DNA of 64,000 bases, from the NCBI RefSeq assembly GCF_048984525.1, contig NZ_JBMGJC010000001.1, positions 372,001 through 436,000 on the forward strand, written 5' to 3'. Source of the stretch: Syntrophopropionicum propionicicum_A (GTDB taxonomy: Bacteria; Bacillota; Desulfotomaculia; Desulfotomaculales; Pelotomaculaceae). Below are positions 24,075 through 33,039 of this stretch, one piece after another. The number at the start of each line of letters is the position of its first letter. Position 1 is the first letter of the stretch. Below the pieces are notes generated by a model. That model ran no database searches. It was not told the DNA's origin and worked only from the letters and a program-made list of their open reading frames with translations. The translations under genes and the position numbers were made by a program.

Positions 24075-25199
24075 CTAAGCCTTATAACCTGTTACTGATT
24101 TCACAATTTCCAACAGGTAAACAGCGTTACCGGTGAGGTCGTCCAGGGCTATATACTCCTCGGTGGTATGCACTTTTTTCATGCCGATACCCAACACTGC
24201 CGTGGCGATACCCCTGCTGTTAAAAATATTGGCGTCGCTGCCGCCCCCGGTTTTTTCAAGCTTCGGCGTCAGGCCCAGTTTTACCGCGGCCTCAACGGCC
24301 AGCCGCACCGGCGGCGATTCTTCGCTTAAATTAAAATCATGGTAAAGTGTTTCAGTAACTATATCGAGTCCTGCGCCGAATTTGGCGGCGGCCTCCCTGA
24401 TCGCCCCGCACATAAGGGCGGTCTGGGCCTCTCTCTTACCGGCGTCAAGGCTCCTGGTCTCCCCGTCCAGGGTAGCGCTGTCAGGTATGATATTGGTGGC
24501 TTTACCGCCTGTAATTATTCCTATATTGCAGGTTGTCTCGTGGTCGATGCGGCCCAGTTTCATCTGGGCGACAGCATGCGAAGCCACCTGGATGGCGTTA
24601 ATTCCGTCCTCCGGGTTTATCCCGGCGTGCGCCGCCCGGCCTTTTATGGTAGCGCCAATCCTGTCCTGCGAAGGAGCCTGGGTTATAATTGTTCCCGGCG
24701 GACCGTCACTGTCGAGCACAAAACCGATCCTGGCGCTTAAGCGGCCATACTCCAGGTTTTTGGCCCCAAAGAGCCCTCCTTCTTCCCAGATGGTGAAAAC
24801 AACTTCCAGCCCCGCATGGCTGATGTTCTGCTCCCGGATAACCCTTAAAACTTCCAGGATAGTCACAATCCCCGCCTTGTCGTCAGCTCCCAGCACCGTG
24901 TCGCCGGCGGAACGGATGACGCCGCTTTCTATCCGGGGTTTTACGCCATGGCCCGGCTCAACTGTATCCATATGGGAACACAGCATCAGGACCGGCCCGC
25001 TGCCGCTCCCGGGCAGCCTGCCGATAATGTTGCCGGTGTCGGAGCCCACCTTGCCGCCCGCCCCGTCTTCCAGTACTTCAAGGCCGAGCCCTGCTAGTTT
25101 TTCTTTAAGCAGATCGGCTATCTGCCGTTCTTTTCCGGATACGCTGTCAATTTGGACCAGCTCCAGGAACTCTTCGACCATTCTTTTGGGATTGACCAA
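24075..25199 (-). CDS. PepT-like M20 family metallopeptidase
   Basis: This 374-residue zinc peptidase of the M20 family has metal-site motifs MLCSHMDTVEPG, VLGADDKAGI, FTIWEEGGLFGAKNL, LDSDGP and a final GMKKVHTTEEYI. It resembles the PepT2-type clostridial peptidases rather than classic tripeptidase PepT, so the substrate is probably a small peptide but is not proven. It lies upstream of the T-box on the same strand and is not under its control. Confidence 0.85.
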   Translation of the reverse strand: MVNPKRMVEEFLELVQIDSVSGKERQIADLLKEKLAGLGLEVLEDGAGGKVGSDTGNIIGRLPGSGSGPVLMLCSHMDTVEPGHGVKPRIESGVIRSAGDTVLGADDKAGIVTILEVLRVIREQNISHAGLEVVFTIWEEGGLFGAKNLEYGRLSARIGFVLDSDGPPGTIITQAPSQDRIGATIKGRAAHAGINPEDGINAIQVASHAVAQMKLGRIDHETTCNIGIITGGKATNIIPDSATLDGETRSLDAGKREAQTALMCGAIREAAAKFGAGLDIVTETLYHDFNLSEESPPVRLAVEAAVKLGLTPKLEKTGGGSDANIFNSRGIATAVLGIGMKKVHTTEEYIALDDLTGNAVYLLEIVKSVTGYKA

Positions 25200-25517
25200 A
25201 ACAGCACCACCTTATCTGCAGGGTGGAATACACATGCCACGCAAAAAAATATTACAACTGCTATTATATACCCTGAAGCAATTTTTTTGAATATTGAAAT
25301 ATAGATAGAATAAAAGTCCATGGTTTATGAACAGGTTGCAGTTAAAACTAAACGAAAAGGGTCTGCCGTTTGAGACGATGCCAATGTGGCTGTGAGCTAT
25401 AAAAAAACACCTCCGTATCAATTGGCCGATACCAATTAATACGTGGTGTCATTAGATTTTATTTATATAATTATCTAATATTAAAGGAATAATTCCGGTA
25501 AATTTTAAACCCTTGCC
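25200..25517. other. Intergenic region between spo0A and the peptidase gene
   Basis: Apart from the spo0A terminator at 25400-25449 I see no gene or repeat in this AT-rich stretch. Confidence 0.6.
25400..25449 (-). terminator. Rho-independent terminator downstream of spo0A
   Basis: A long imperfect stem (ACACC, GTAT, AATTGG paired with CCAATT, ATAC, GGTGT) is followed on the minus strand by seven T residues, 70-120 bases past the spo0A stop. Confidence 0.8.
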
Positions 25518-26288
25518 CTAGCTTACCTTTTGTTCAATCCTCAGCTTATCGGCCACCATGGCTATGAATTCGCTGTTGGTGGGCTTGCCGCGCTCCAGGT
25601 TGATAGTGTAGCCGAAAAATTTGGCCATCATCTCAACATTACCGCGGTCCCAGGCGAGCTCAATGGCGTGCCTTATCGCCCGTTCCACCCTGCTGGGTGT
25701 GGTCTGGAATTTCTGGGCGATCATCGGGTAAAGTTCCTTGGTTACCGCGCCCAGCAGGCCTACCTCGCCGATAACCATCAAAATTGCTTCACGCAGGTAA
25801 AGATAGCCCTTGATATGCGCCGGCACACCCATCTCGTGGATGATATTTGTTACGGAAACATCGAGGTTTTTGGGCTTGGATGGAGTAATATACTGTGATA
25901 CGTTGACTCCGTCAGCAAGCTGGCGGATACGTGTGGCCAGGACATTAAAGTCGAATGGTTTCAAAATATAATAATCCGCGCCCAGCTCTACCGCTTTTTG
26001 AGTAACGCTTTCCTGCCCAAAAGCTGTCAGCATGATAATCCTTGGCTTGCCGCCGGAGCTGCCGCTAACAAGTTTTTCGAGAACTCCTATCCCATCGAGG
26101 TGAGGCATGATGATATCCAAAACAACCACATCGGGGTTGGTTTCTTTTATCATTTGCAATGCTTCCAGGCCGTTATAGGCTATGCCGACGAGGTTTAAGT
26201 CCTCCTGTTGGGTAAAAAATTCCTTGAGCAGCTCGCAGAAGTCTCTGTTATCATCTGCAATCAATAGACGAATAGACTTCCTAATCAT
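25518..26288 (-). CDS. spo0A: Sporulation transcription factor Spo0A
   Basis: Spo0A is the master response regulator of sporulation. The 256-residue protein has a receiver domain with the acidic pair in IADDNRDF, the phospho-acceptor aspartate in VVLDIIMPHLDG and a lysine in ILKPFDF, then the DNA-binding Spo0A_C domain (SRVERAIRHAIELAW, NSEFIAMVADKL). The start follows GGAGGCGGGG. It lies downstream of spoIVB, the usual clostridial and Bacillus order. Confidence 0.97.
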   Translation of the reverse strand: MIRKSIRLLIADDNRDFCELLKEFFTQQEDLNLVGIAYNGLEALQMIKETNPDVVVLDIIMPHLDGIGVLEKLVSGSSGGKPRIIMLTAFGQESVTQKAVELGADYYILKPFDFNVLATRIRQLADGVNVSQYITPSKPKNLDVSVTNIIHEMGVPAHIKGYLYLREAILMVIGEVGLLGAVTKELYPMIAQKFQTTPSRVERAIRHAIELAWDRGNVEMMAKFFGYTINLERGKPTNSEFIAMVADKLRIEQKVS

Positions 26289-26454
26289 AAGTTCCCCGCC
26301 TCCTAAATCTCTTTTTCTATATTTTGTTAATTTATACTATAACCTAGATTCGACGGCCAAAATAAAACTCCTTCAGATAAATTTGGAAATTTAATAAATT
26401 TGGTATAATCTGGTTAATTATATTTATAGTAAAACTATAAGCATGTTTTATAGC

Positions 26455-26484
26455 AAAAAAAATACCCTGGTTACACAGGGTTTT
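26455..26484 (-). terminator. Rho-independent terminator downstream of spoIVB
   Basis: The minus-strand ACCCTG / CAGGGT stem is followed by ATTTTTTTT, within 30 bases of the spoIVB stop. Confidence 0.75.
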
Positions 26485-26494
26485 TCTTAAAATT

Positions 26495-27802
26495 TTAAGC
26501 GGCCGGCTGTTCGGCCGTTCGGCCGTTTTTATTTTGCAGGCCTGATTCTTCAACCATCCATTCAGCCGGGATCCCGTAGCCTTTTGTCGGATCATTAACA
26601 AATACATGGGTTACCGCACCGATCAACCTGTTGTCCTGGATAATCGGGCTGCCGCTCATACCCTGGACAATGCCGCCAGTCTTGTCTAATAGGCGCTGGT
26701 CGGTAATTTTTATTACCATGGCCTTGCCGTCATGTCTTGCCAGCGGGTTTATTTTGATAATTTCTATTTCAAATTTTTCAACCTTGTCGTCTTCAATAAC
26801 TGTTAAAATTTCAGCCTGCCCTTCATGGATCTGGTCTGTCATGGCCACCGGTATAGGCTCGTTATAAGCTTCTTTGGCCATAATTTTTTTCAAAGCGCCG
26901 AAAATCCCCAGCCTGGAGTTTTTTGTAATAGTGCCGTTAACTTTCTTGTCGCCAATTAATATTCCTACTTTTTCGCCGGGCTGTCCTCTCCTGCCCCGGT
27001 GGATGGACTGGACATCAGCGTCAATAATTTCACCGTCTGATATTTCAATAGGGCTCGTTGAACCTAAATCTGTAACCATGTGGCCCAGGGCGCCGTAGAC
27101 CATACTCTCAGGCTCGTAAAAAGTCAGTGTCCCGATACCTGCCGTGCTGTCCCGGATCAGCAGTCCGACCCGGAAACGCAGCGTGTCTTTGCAATATACC
27201 GGATTAATACTGGTAACAAAGGTCTGGCCGTTACGTTCCACCTCCATGGTCAGTGGTTTTCCGGAGGCGCCGGCCTTCGCCACGGCGTCACGGAACTGGC
27301 CGTCGCTGCGCAGGGACACGCCGTCAACCTTTAGAATGACGTCCCCTTCTTTTAGATCTCCTGACGGGTTAACATGGTTGCCGTACTCATCCAGCACGGC
27401 GGAATGGCCTACCACTGTTACTCCCTGGGAACGGATCAGGACGCCTATGGACTGGCCGCCCGGCACTACTTTTACCTGCGGGACAACGCTTACCAGCACA
27501 TCCCGCACCGGGATCAGGCCAAAAAGGCTGAGCCTTACCTGGTATTGTCCCGGCTCTGTCGCTGCCGGAAAGGAAGTCGGATCAGAATCAAAATCTTTAT
27601 ATTCACTTGATAAATTATCATTGCCATATACCTGAGATTTCAATGACTTTTGCAACGGGGCGGGGAACTCTATTTTTAGCGGTTCACCAACAACAACGGA
27701 CTGTTTATCAGGCAGCTGCATTATACCCTGTGCCTGGTAGGACAAAAAACCGGATACCAAAACCAGAATACAGCATAAGAGTCCGCGTAATCTTCCCCTC
27801 AA
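26495..27802 (-). CDS. spoIVB: SpoIVB peptidase
   Basis: SpoIVB is a forespore serine protease (family S55) that cleaves SpoIVFA and so triggers pro-sigma-K processing. The 435-residue protein has an N-terminal membrane segment (about 7-25), a PDZ domain (about 110-200, VIGRSQG-like and GDVILKVDG) and the protease domain with GALGHMVTDLG and the active-site serine in MSGSPIIQDN. The TTG start follows GGAGGAG. It sits between recN and spo0A as in Bacillus. Confidence 0.95.
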   Translation of the reverse strand: MRGRLRGLLCCILVLVSGFLSYQAQGIMQLPDKQSVVVGEPLKIEFPAPLQKSLKSQVYGNDNLSSEYKDFDSDPTSFPAATEPGQYQVRLSLFGLIPVRDVLVSVVPQVKVVPGGQSIGVLIRSQGVTVVGHSAVLDEYGNHVNPSGDLKEGDVILKVDGVSLRSDGQFRDAVAKAGASGKPLTMEVERNGQTFVTSINPVYCKDTLRFRVGLLIRDSTAGIGTLTFYEPESMVYGALGHMVTDLGSTSPIEISDGEIIDADVQSIHRGRRGQPGEKVGILIGDKKVNGTITKNSRLGIFGALKKIMAKEAYNEPIPVAMTDQIHEGQAEILTVIEDDKVEKFEIEIIKINPLARHDGKAMVIKITDQRLLDKTGGIVQGMSGSPIIQDNRLIGAVTHVFVNDPTKGYGIPAEWMVEESGLQNKNGRTAEQPAA

Positions 27803-28067
27803 GCATCACTCCTCCAATTTTATTGCCAGCCACCTCCAAAAAAAATTAAGCAAAATGAAGATATTTCAAATAAAACGACAATAATAAGTGTAAATTTAAT
27901 ATAACCTTAGAAATCCGCTTTTATTACGCCTAAATGTTCCTCAACTTTCCAAAATGGCGTTTTTTCTGATCTAATAAGCCGGATTGTAAGTTTTAGATCA
28001 TTTTCCTGGTATAAAAATAAAAAACCATGTTTTTTACAAACATGATTTTGAACAATTAATTTTACAT
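27803..28067. other. AT-rich intergenic region upstream of spoIVB
   Basis: This is the left half of the 508-base recN-spoIVB gap. It is strongly AT-rich and should contain the spoIVB promoter, but I could not place one with confidence. A weak hairpin (AAACATG / CATGTTT type) lies near 28023-28043. Confidence 0.4.
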
Positions 28068-28260
28068 ATTCACAAGATTTACAGGATTAATTAAGATTTA
28101 CAAGATTTTAAATAAATATAAATAGTAAATTTTTTAAGTATCTCAGTGAAAAATATATTTTACTCCAAAATACTGTTGCCTCGGGAGTTAGCAAATAACT
28201 TAATTATTAAATTTATAAAATCCAGTTAATCAGTTTAAATCATGTTAATCCTGTGAATTT
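28068..28260. repeat. AT-rich element with inverted ends (family D), copy 1
   Basis: The left end ATTCACAAGATTTACAGGAT and right end ATGTTAATCCTGTGAATTT are imperfect terminal inverted repeats. The interior has TTTTACTCCAAA and GGGAGTTA. The whole element matches the copy at 32799-32980 in reverse orientation. Confidence 0.7.
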
Positions 28261-28310
28261 GTTTTTTTCGCCAAAAGGCAGCTGGCGGGTTCAATATAAA
28301 CTTACTAAAA

Positions 28311-29999
28311 TCATTTTTCCGTTGGCAGCCGCATCATTTGACGAACGTGCCGCAGCGTAATTTCGGTAACCTCGCTGCCGTCCAGCATCCTTGCCAGTTC
28401 CTGCAGGCGTTCCTCGGGATCAAGCAGTATAGCCCTGGTGGCCGTACGGTCACCTTCATATTCCTTGGCTATTCTGTAGTGCGCCTTGCCGAGGCTGGCC
28501 ACCTGGGCGGAGTGGGTGACACATATGACCTGGTGACTCATGCCAAGCTGCAGCATTTTTTCCGCAACCGCCTGCAGAGCGCGGCCGCCGACGCCGGTGT
28601 CCGCTTCGTCAAAAACCAGCACCGGCACTTCATCGGTGTCTGCCAGCAAAGCTTTCAGCGCCAGCATGATCCGGGTCATCTCACCGCCGGAGGCAATTTT
28701 AGCCAGAGGTTTGAGCGGTTCGCCCGGATTTGTTGAGATCATAAATTCGAGCCGCTCCTGCCCGCCCTGAGCAGGCCCCTCAATATCAGAAAAGGAGACT
28801 TTGAAATCCACCCGGCCCATTTCCAGGTAGAGCAGCTCCTGTTTCACCGCGTCTTCCAGCGCCCTGGCTGCTTTTCTCCGGGCGGCTCCCAATATGCCCG
28901 CGGCCCGGTTGTACTCGGCAAGGGCGGTTTCAACATCCTGAGACGCTTTTCCCAACGATTGGTCTATATTTTCAAGGACGGCCAGTTCGCTCTGCGCCGC
29001 TTCCAGGCAGCTGATTATTTCAGGAATAGTCCCTCCGTATTTCTTCTTAAGTTTTTTTATCCGCTCGAGCCTTTCCTCAACAGCTTCCAAACGCGAGGGG
29101 CTGAAATCCACCCCGTCCAGGTAGCCGGCCAGTTCCCTGGCGGCGTCTTCAGCCTGGTAGAGGATGTTTTCAAGAGATGCCAGCAGTGGCTCATTACGCC
29201 TGTCCAGGGCTGCCAGGCTTCTCAGGTTATCAGCCGCCCGGGCCAGCAGGTCCAGGGCGGAAAGCTGGCTGCCTTTTGCCTCGTAGAGTGAAGCATACGC
29301 CTCTGCTGCCAGCATGCTTATTTTTTCAGCATTTGCCAGGAACTTTTTTTCATCTTCCAGTTCGGTATCTTCACCCGGGGTAAGATTTGCCTGGCGGATA
29401 TCTTCGATCTGGTAACAGAGAGTGTCAATTCGCCTGGCCCTGTCTCCCGCCTCGGCGTCCAATTTTTCAAAATTATTGCGGGCCTCTCTCCAGCGTGTGT
29501 AAAGAAGATTTACCTCGCTCAGAGCTGCCAGCGTTCTGTCCCCGGCAAAACGGTCCAAAAGCTGGCGCTGCTTATCCTGGCTGAGCAGGGAATTTAATTC
29601 GGGCTGCATATGCATGTCCGCCAGACTGCCGCCTATTTTCCTGTAGAATGACAGGCTGACTGCCTGCTCATTGATGCGGCAGATGTTTTTGCCCGCTCGG
29701 GTAATTTCCCTGGTCATTACCATTACCGGTTCTTCAGGGTCGTCAAGGCCCGTTTCTTTTAATACTGAAGCAAGCCCTTTAATGCCGCTGATATCAAAAG
29801 TTACCTGGATTAAAGCTTTTTCAGAGCCGGTACGGATCTGATCGGCCGACGGCCTGCCGCCAAGGGCAATCTGCAGGGCGTCTATAATAATAGACTTGCC
29901 GGCGCCGGTTTCACCGGTCAGCACATTCAAACCATCCTGGAAGTCTATTCTTAACTGGTCAATGATACCAAAATTCTTAATAAAAATACTGTGCAGCAT
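28311..29999 (-). CDS. recN: DNA repair protein RecN
   Basis: RecN is an SMC-like ATPase acting early in double-strand-break repair. The 562-residue protein has Walker A (GETGAGKS) near residue 30, a long coiled-coil middle, the ABC signature region KIASGGEMTRIMLALKAL and Walker B VLVFDEADTGVGG. The ATG at 29999 lies 5 bases from the argR stop, so the two are co-transcribed. Confidence 0.95.
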   Translation of the reverse strand: MLHSIFIKNFGIIDQLRIDFQDGLNVLTGETGAGKSIIIDALQIALGGRPSADQIRTGSEKALIQVTFDISGIKGLASVLKETGLDDPEEPVMVMTREITRAGKNICRINEQAVSLSFYRKIGGSLADMHMQPELNSLLSQDKQRQLLDRFAGDRTLAALSEVNLLYTRWREARNNFEKLDAEAGDRARRIDTLCYQIEDIRQANLTPGEDTELEDEKKFLANAEKISMLAAEAYASLYEAKGSQLSALDLLARAADNLRSLAALDRRNEPLLASLENILYQAEDAARELAGYLDGVDFSPSRLEAVEERLERIKKLKKKYGGTIPEIISCLEAAQSELAVLENIDQSLGKASQDVETALAEYNRAAGILGAARRKAARALEDAVKQELLYLEMGRVDFKVSFSDIEGPAQGGQERLEFMISTNPGEPLKPLAKIASGGEMTRIMLALKALLADTDEVPVLVFDEADTGVGGRALQAVAEKMLQLGMSHQVICVTHSAQVASLGKAHYRIAKEYEGDRTATRAILLDPEERLQELARMLDGSEVTEITLRHVRQMMRLPTEK

Positions 30000-30004
30000 A
30001 TATC

Positions 30005-30460
30005 CTACCCCCCGAGCAGGTCACCGAACCTTTTCAAAACAGCGCCGGCTGCCTCTTTAGGCTTTACCACCACCAGGATCGTGTCGTCCCCGCCGACCGT
30101 GCCGATTATCTCGTCCCATCCGGACGTGTCTATAGCGGAAGCCACAACCTGAGCGCCGCCTGGATTTGTTTTTACAATAATCAGGTTTTCGCTGGCATCC
30201 AACCCTACCACCGAGTTGAGTAATAACCTCTTCAGCCGTTCTTCGCTGCGGTGCAGGCGGCTTTCTCCCGGGCTGGCATAGTAAAATTCATTGTTTGCAA
30301 AGGGTATCTTGACCAGGCCCAATTCCTTGATGTCCCTTGAAACTGTGGCCTGGGTGACCTTAATGCCGCTTTTTCTCAATTCACTTGACAGTTCTTCCTG
30401 GGTCCCGATATGCTGGCGCCTGATAATCTCCAGGATTTTGTGCTGCCGCCCGGCTTTCAT
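30005..30460 (-). CDS. argR: Arginine repressor ArgR
   Basis: This 151-residue winged-helix regulator has an N-terminal DNA-binding domain (KILEIIRRQHIGTQEELSSE, then TQATVSRDIKELGL) and a C-terminal hexamerisation/arginine-binding domain (GTVGGDDTILVV). It is adjacent to recN as in many Firmicutes and directly follows the methyltransferase gene with no spacing. Confidence 0.95.
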   Translation of the reverse strand: MKAGRQHKILEIIRRQHIGTQEELSSELRKSGIKVTQATVSRDIKELGLVKIPFANNEFYYASPGESRLHRSEERLKRLLLNSVVGLDASENLIIVKTNPGGAQVVASAIDTSGWDEIIGTVGGDDTILVVVKPKEAAGAVLKRFGDLLGG

Positions 30461-31033
30461 CTAAACACCCGCCTTTTCTATGACTATGACAACCGGCGCA
30501 GTCGCGGCACGGTTTAATACAACTATCTTAATTACATTATAAAGGGAGCCGTCCAGGCCGGCTGCAGTCTTTTCCACAGCCTCGCACTCTTCCGTGCCCC
30601 CCGGGTGCCCGGTGTATATTACCAGTCCGACCCGGCCGCCCGGCCGCAGTAAACGCAGCGCTGACTCAAGAGCCCGCACGGTCGGCTCCGGCCTGGTTAC
30701 AAAAGAGTGGTCGCCCCCGGGCAGGTAGCCCAGGTTGAATATCACCGCGTCGACCGGGCCGGAAACGTATTCTTCCATGTCCTCATGGCCGGATTTTATT
30801 AATGTGACCCGGTCAGCCAGCCCTTCTCTTTCCAGCAGCAGGCGCGTGGATTGGATGGCGGTCTCCTGGGTGTCGAAGGAGTAAACCCTGCCCTCCGGCC
30901 CCGCCAGCCTGGCCAGGAACAGGCTGTCGTGCCCCCTGCCGGCTGTCGCGTCGACAGATGTTCCACCGGCCTTAGCAGAGCCGGACAAAAATTGCTGGAC
31001 CAGGTGGACGGCGCTGTCCAGACCCCTAGACAC
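30461..31033 (-). CDS. mnmM: YtqB/MnmM-type class I methyltransferase
   Basis: This 190-residue SAM-dependent methyltransferase has motif I VDATAGRGHDSLFLA, FDTQETAI and FNLGYLPGGDHSF, the diagnostic block of the YtqB family (earlier called putative rRNA methylase). YtqB members have been assigned as MnmM, which methylates nm5s2U34 of tRNA to mnm5s2U34. It overlaps the nadK stop by 8 bases. Confidence 0.8.
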   Translation of the reverse strand: MSRGLDSAVHLVQQFLSGSAKAGGTSVDATAGRGHDSLFLARLAGPEGRVYSFDTQETAIQSTRLLLEREGLADRVTLIKSGHEDMEEYVSGPVDAVIFNLGYLPGGDHSFVTRPEPTVRALESALRLLRPGGRVGLVIYTGHPGGTEECEAVEKTAAGLDGSLYNVIKIVVLNRAATAPVVIVIEKAGV

Positions 31034-31895
31034 TGTTACGGTCTCCTTCTTCTTTCATTTTCTTTCGCAGCACCTCAAAAAAGTTCCTGCCGGTAATCCG
31101 CAGGAATTTCGCCTTTTGGTGGGCCCGCCTGACCACAATTTCATCGTACTGGCGCAGGCTGAAAACATACTGGCCGTCCATGGTGAGCGTCACCGCGCCG
31201 CCGTCTGACAGCAGCGCCACCTTGATCTCGCTCTCCGGCGTGATCACCACGGGCCTCGCCCACAGCGAGTGCGGGCAAATCGGGGTGAGCAGCAGCAAAT
31301 CGTGGTCCGGCGACACCAGGGGGCCGCCTGCGGAAAGCGAATAGGCGGTTGAACCGGTGGGGCTCGCTATGATTAAGCCGTCCCCGTGGTATTTGTTAAC
31401 AAAATTATCGTCCACATGTGTCTCAAGGCGGATTAGCCTGGCGATAGCGCCCTTGCTGATTACAACGTCATTCAGTCCGACCGAGTTCTCAACCAGGCTG
31501 CCGTCCCTGTATACGGAAGCCTCAAGCATCATTCTCTCTTCCACATGATACTGGCCGTCCAAAATTTTACCCAGGTCGGCCAGCGCTTCCGGAACGTCTA
31601 TTTCGGTAAGAAAACCGAGGTGTCCCATGTTTATGCCGATCAGGGGCGTGCCTGCTTTGGCTACCTTCCGCGCCGTCCAGAGCATGGTCCCGTCACCGCC
31701 GAACACAATCACGCACTCCGCCTGGCCGAACAGCTGCTCCTGGGGAACGCCCAGCCTGGAAAGGCCTATGGCGCTGGCGGTGTCTTCTTTGATCATAACC
31801 TCGCAGCCTCTTTCTTCCAGCCAGCGGGCTATCTGTTCAACGAGACGCTGGACTTCATTTTTATTCAGGTTTACTACCAGCCCAAATTTTTTCAA
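31026..31895 (-). CDS. nadK: NAD kinase
   Basis: This enzyme phosphorylates NAD to NADP. The 289-residue protein carries the GGDGT motif (FGGDGTMLW), NMGHLGFLTE, the NE/D-type SVGLNDVVIS stretch and SPTGSTAYSLSAGGP. It sits between tlyA and the mnmM gene in a conserved cluster with argR and recN. Confidence 0.95.
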   Translation of the reverse strand: MKKFGLVVNLNKNEVQRLVEQIARWLEERGCEVMIKEDTASAIGLSRLGVPQEQLFGQAECVIVFGGDGTMLWTARKVAKAGTPLIGINMGHLGFLTEIDVPEALADLGKILDGQYHVEERMMLEASVYRDGSLVENSVGLNDVVISKGAIARLIRLETHVDDNFVNKYHGDGLIIASPTGSTAYSLSAGGPLVSPDHDLLLLTPICPHSLWARPVVITPESEIKVALLSDGGAVTLTMDGQYVFSLRQYDEIVVRRAHQKAKFLRITGRNFFEVLRKKMKEEGDRNSV

Positions 31896-31934
31896 AACAG
31901 GCGCCCTCCCCTGCAGTATAAATAAGTCTGGTTG

Positions 31935-32777
31935 TCAAGCCCGCAGATAGCCAAAATTGACATGCGCGTTATTAACCACTTCATCAATATTGCAATCTGC
32001 CGGCGTTCCCTTTTTCATAAAATAAAATAGAAATTCGATATTCCCCTCCGGCCCGGTGACAGGAGAATAATCCAGGCCGCCGACCGCCCACCCCAGCTCA
32101 TGGACCAGGGCCGCGACAGCACGCAGCACCTCCGAGTGGACGACCGGGTCCCTCACTACCCCTTTTTTGCCAACCTTGTCCCGGCCCGCCTCAAACTGGG
32201 GCTTGACCAGCGCCACTCCCCCCGCGTCCGGCGCGGTAAGTTCGCCGACCCTGGGCAGGACCTTTGACAGTGAAATAAAGGATACGTCAATAGTGGTAAA
32301 ATCCGGGGTTTCCGGCAGTGACTCCGCTGTCAGGTAGCGAATATTGTTCCTTTCCAATACCACCACCCGTTCATCGTTCCGCAGCCGCCAGGCCAGCTGG
32401 CCATAGCCTACGTCAACCGCGTAAACCAGCCGGGCCCCGTTCCTGAGGGCACAGTCAGTAAAACCCCCGGTTGACGCGCCCACGTCCAAAACCACCCGGT
32501 CCTTCAGGTCCAGGCCGAAAGATTTTATTGCTTTCTCAAGTTTAAGCCCGCCCCGGCTTACATAAATCAGGGAACTGCCGCGGATTTCTATATTTGACTC
32601 CGGTTTCACCAGCATACCCGGTTTGTCTGCTTTTTCCCCGTTAACAAAAATCAGACCGGCCATAATGGCCACCCTTGCTTTTTCCCTGCTCGGGTAGTGG
32701 CCCTCTTCGGCCAGCCTCAAATCCAATCGTTGTTTTTTTTGGGACAAAGCCAGATACCCCCGAACTTTGACATCCAT
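31935..32777 (-). CDS. TlyA family RNA methyltransferase
   Basis: This 280-residue protein combines an N-terminal S4 RNA-binding domain (RLDLRLAEEGHYPSREKARV...) with an FtsJ-type methyltransferase domain (DVGASTGGFTDCALRNGA, VALVKPQFEAG). TlyA proteins methylate rRNA 2'-O positions and some have hemolysin annotations. First of the tlyA-nadK-mnmM-argR-recN block. Confidence 0.92.
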   Translation of the reverse strand: MDVKVRGYLALSQKKQRLDLRLAEEGHYPSREKARVAIMAGLIFVNGEKADKPGMLVKPESNIEIRGSSLIYVSRGGLKLEKAIKSFGLDLKDRVVLDVGASTGGFTDCALRNGARLVYAVDVGYGQLAWRLRNDERVVVLERNNIRYLTAESLPETPDFTTIDVSFISLSKVLPRVGELTAPDAGGVALVKPQFEAGRDKVGKKGVVRDPVVHSEVLRAVAALVHELGWAVGGLDYSPVTGPEGNIEFLFYFMKKGTPADCNIDEVVNNAHVNFGYLRA

Positions 32778-32798
32778 GCCGCAACTACTTTTAAACCA

Positions 32799-32980
32799 AT
32801 TTCACAGGATTAACATGATTATAAACAGATTAACAAGATTTAAATTAATTTATACGTAACTTTTTTATTGACTCCCAAAGCAATAATCTTTGGAGTAAAA
32901 CTATTAATAAAATAAAACTTCTACAATTATTTATTAGAATCTTGTAAATCCTGATAATCCTGTAAATCTTGTGATATATA
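32799..32980. repeat. AT-rich element with inverted ends (family D), copy 2
   Basis: The ends are ATTTCACAGGATTAACATGA on the left and AATCCTGTAAATCTTGTGAT on the right; the interior GGGAGT / TTTACTCC block matches copy 1 reversed. An extra half-unit (AATCTTCTAATCCTG) follows to about 33020. It fills the tlyA-dxs gap. Confidence 0.7.
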
Positions 32981-33039
32981 TTTTTATAAATCTTCTAATC
33001 CTGTAATTCTATCAATATGTTTAATTTTCAGGATGAGTT

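Noticed and set aside
24382..25290. 302-residue open frame on plus
   Set aside because: Antisense to the PepT-like gene; serine/proline-rich shadow without family features.
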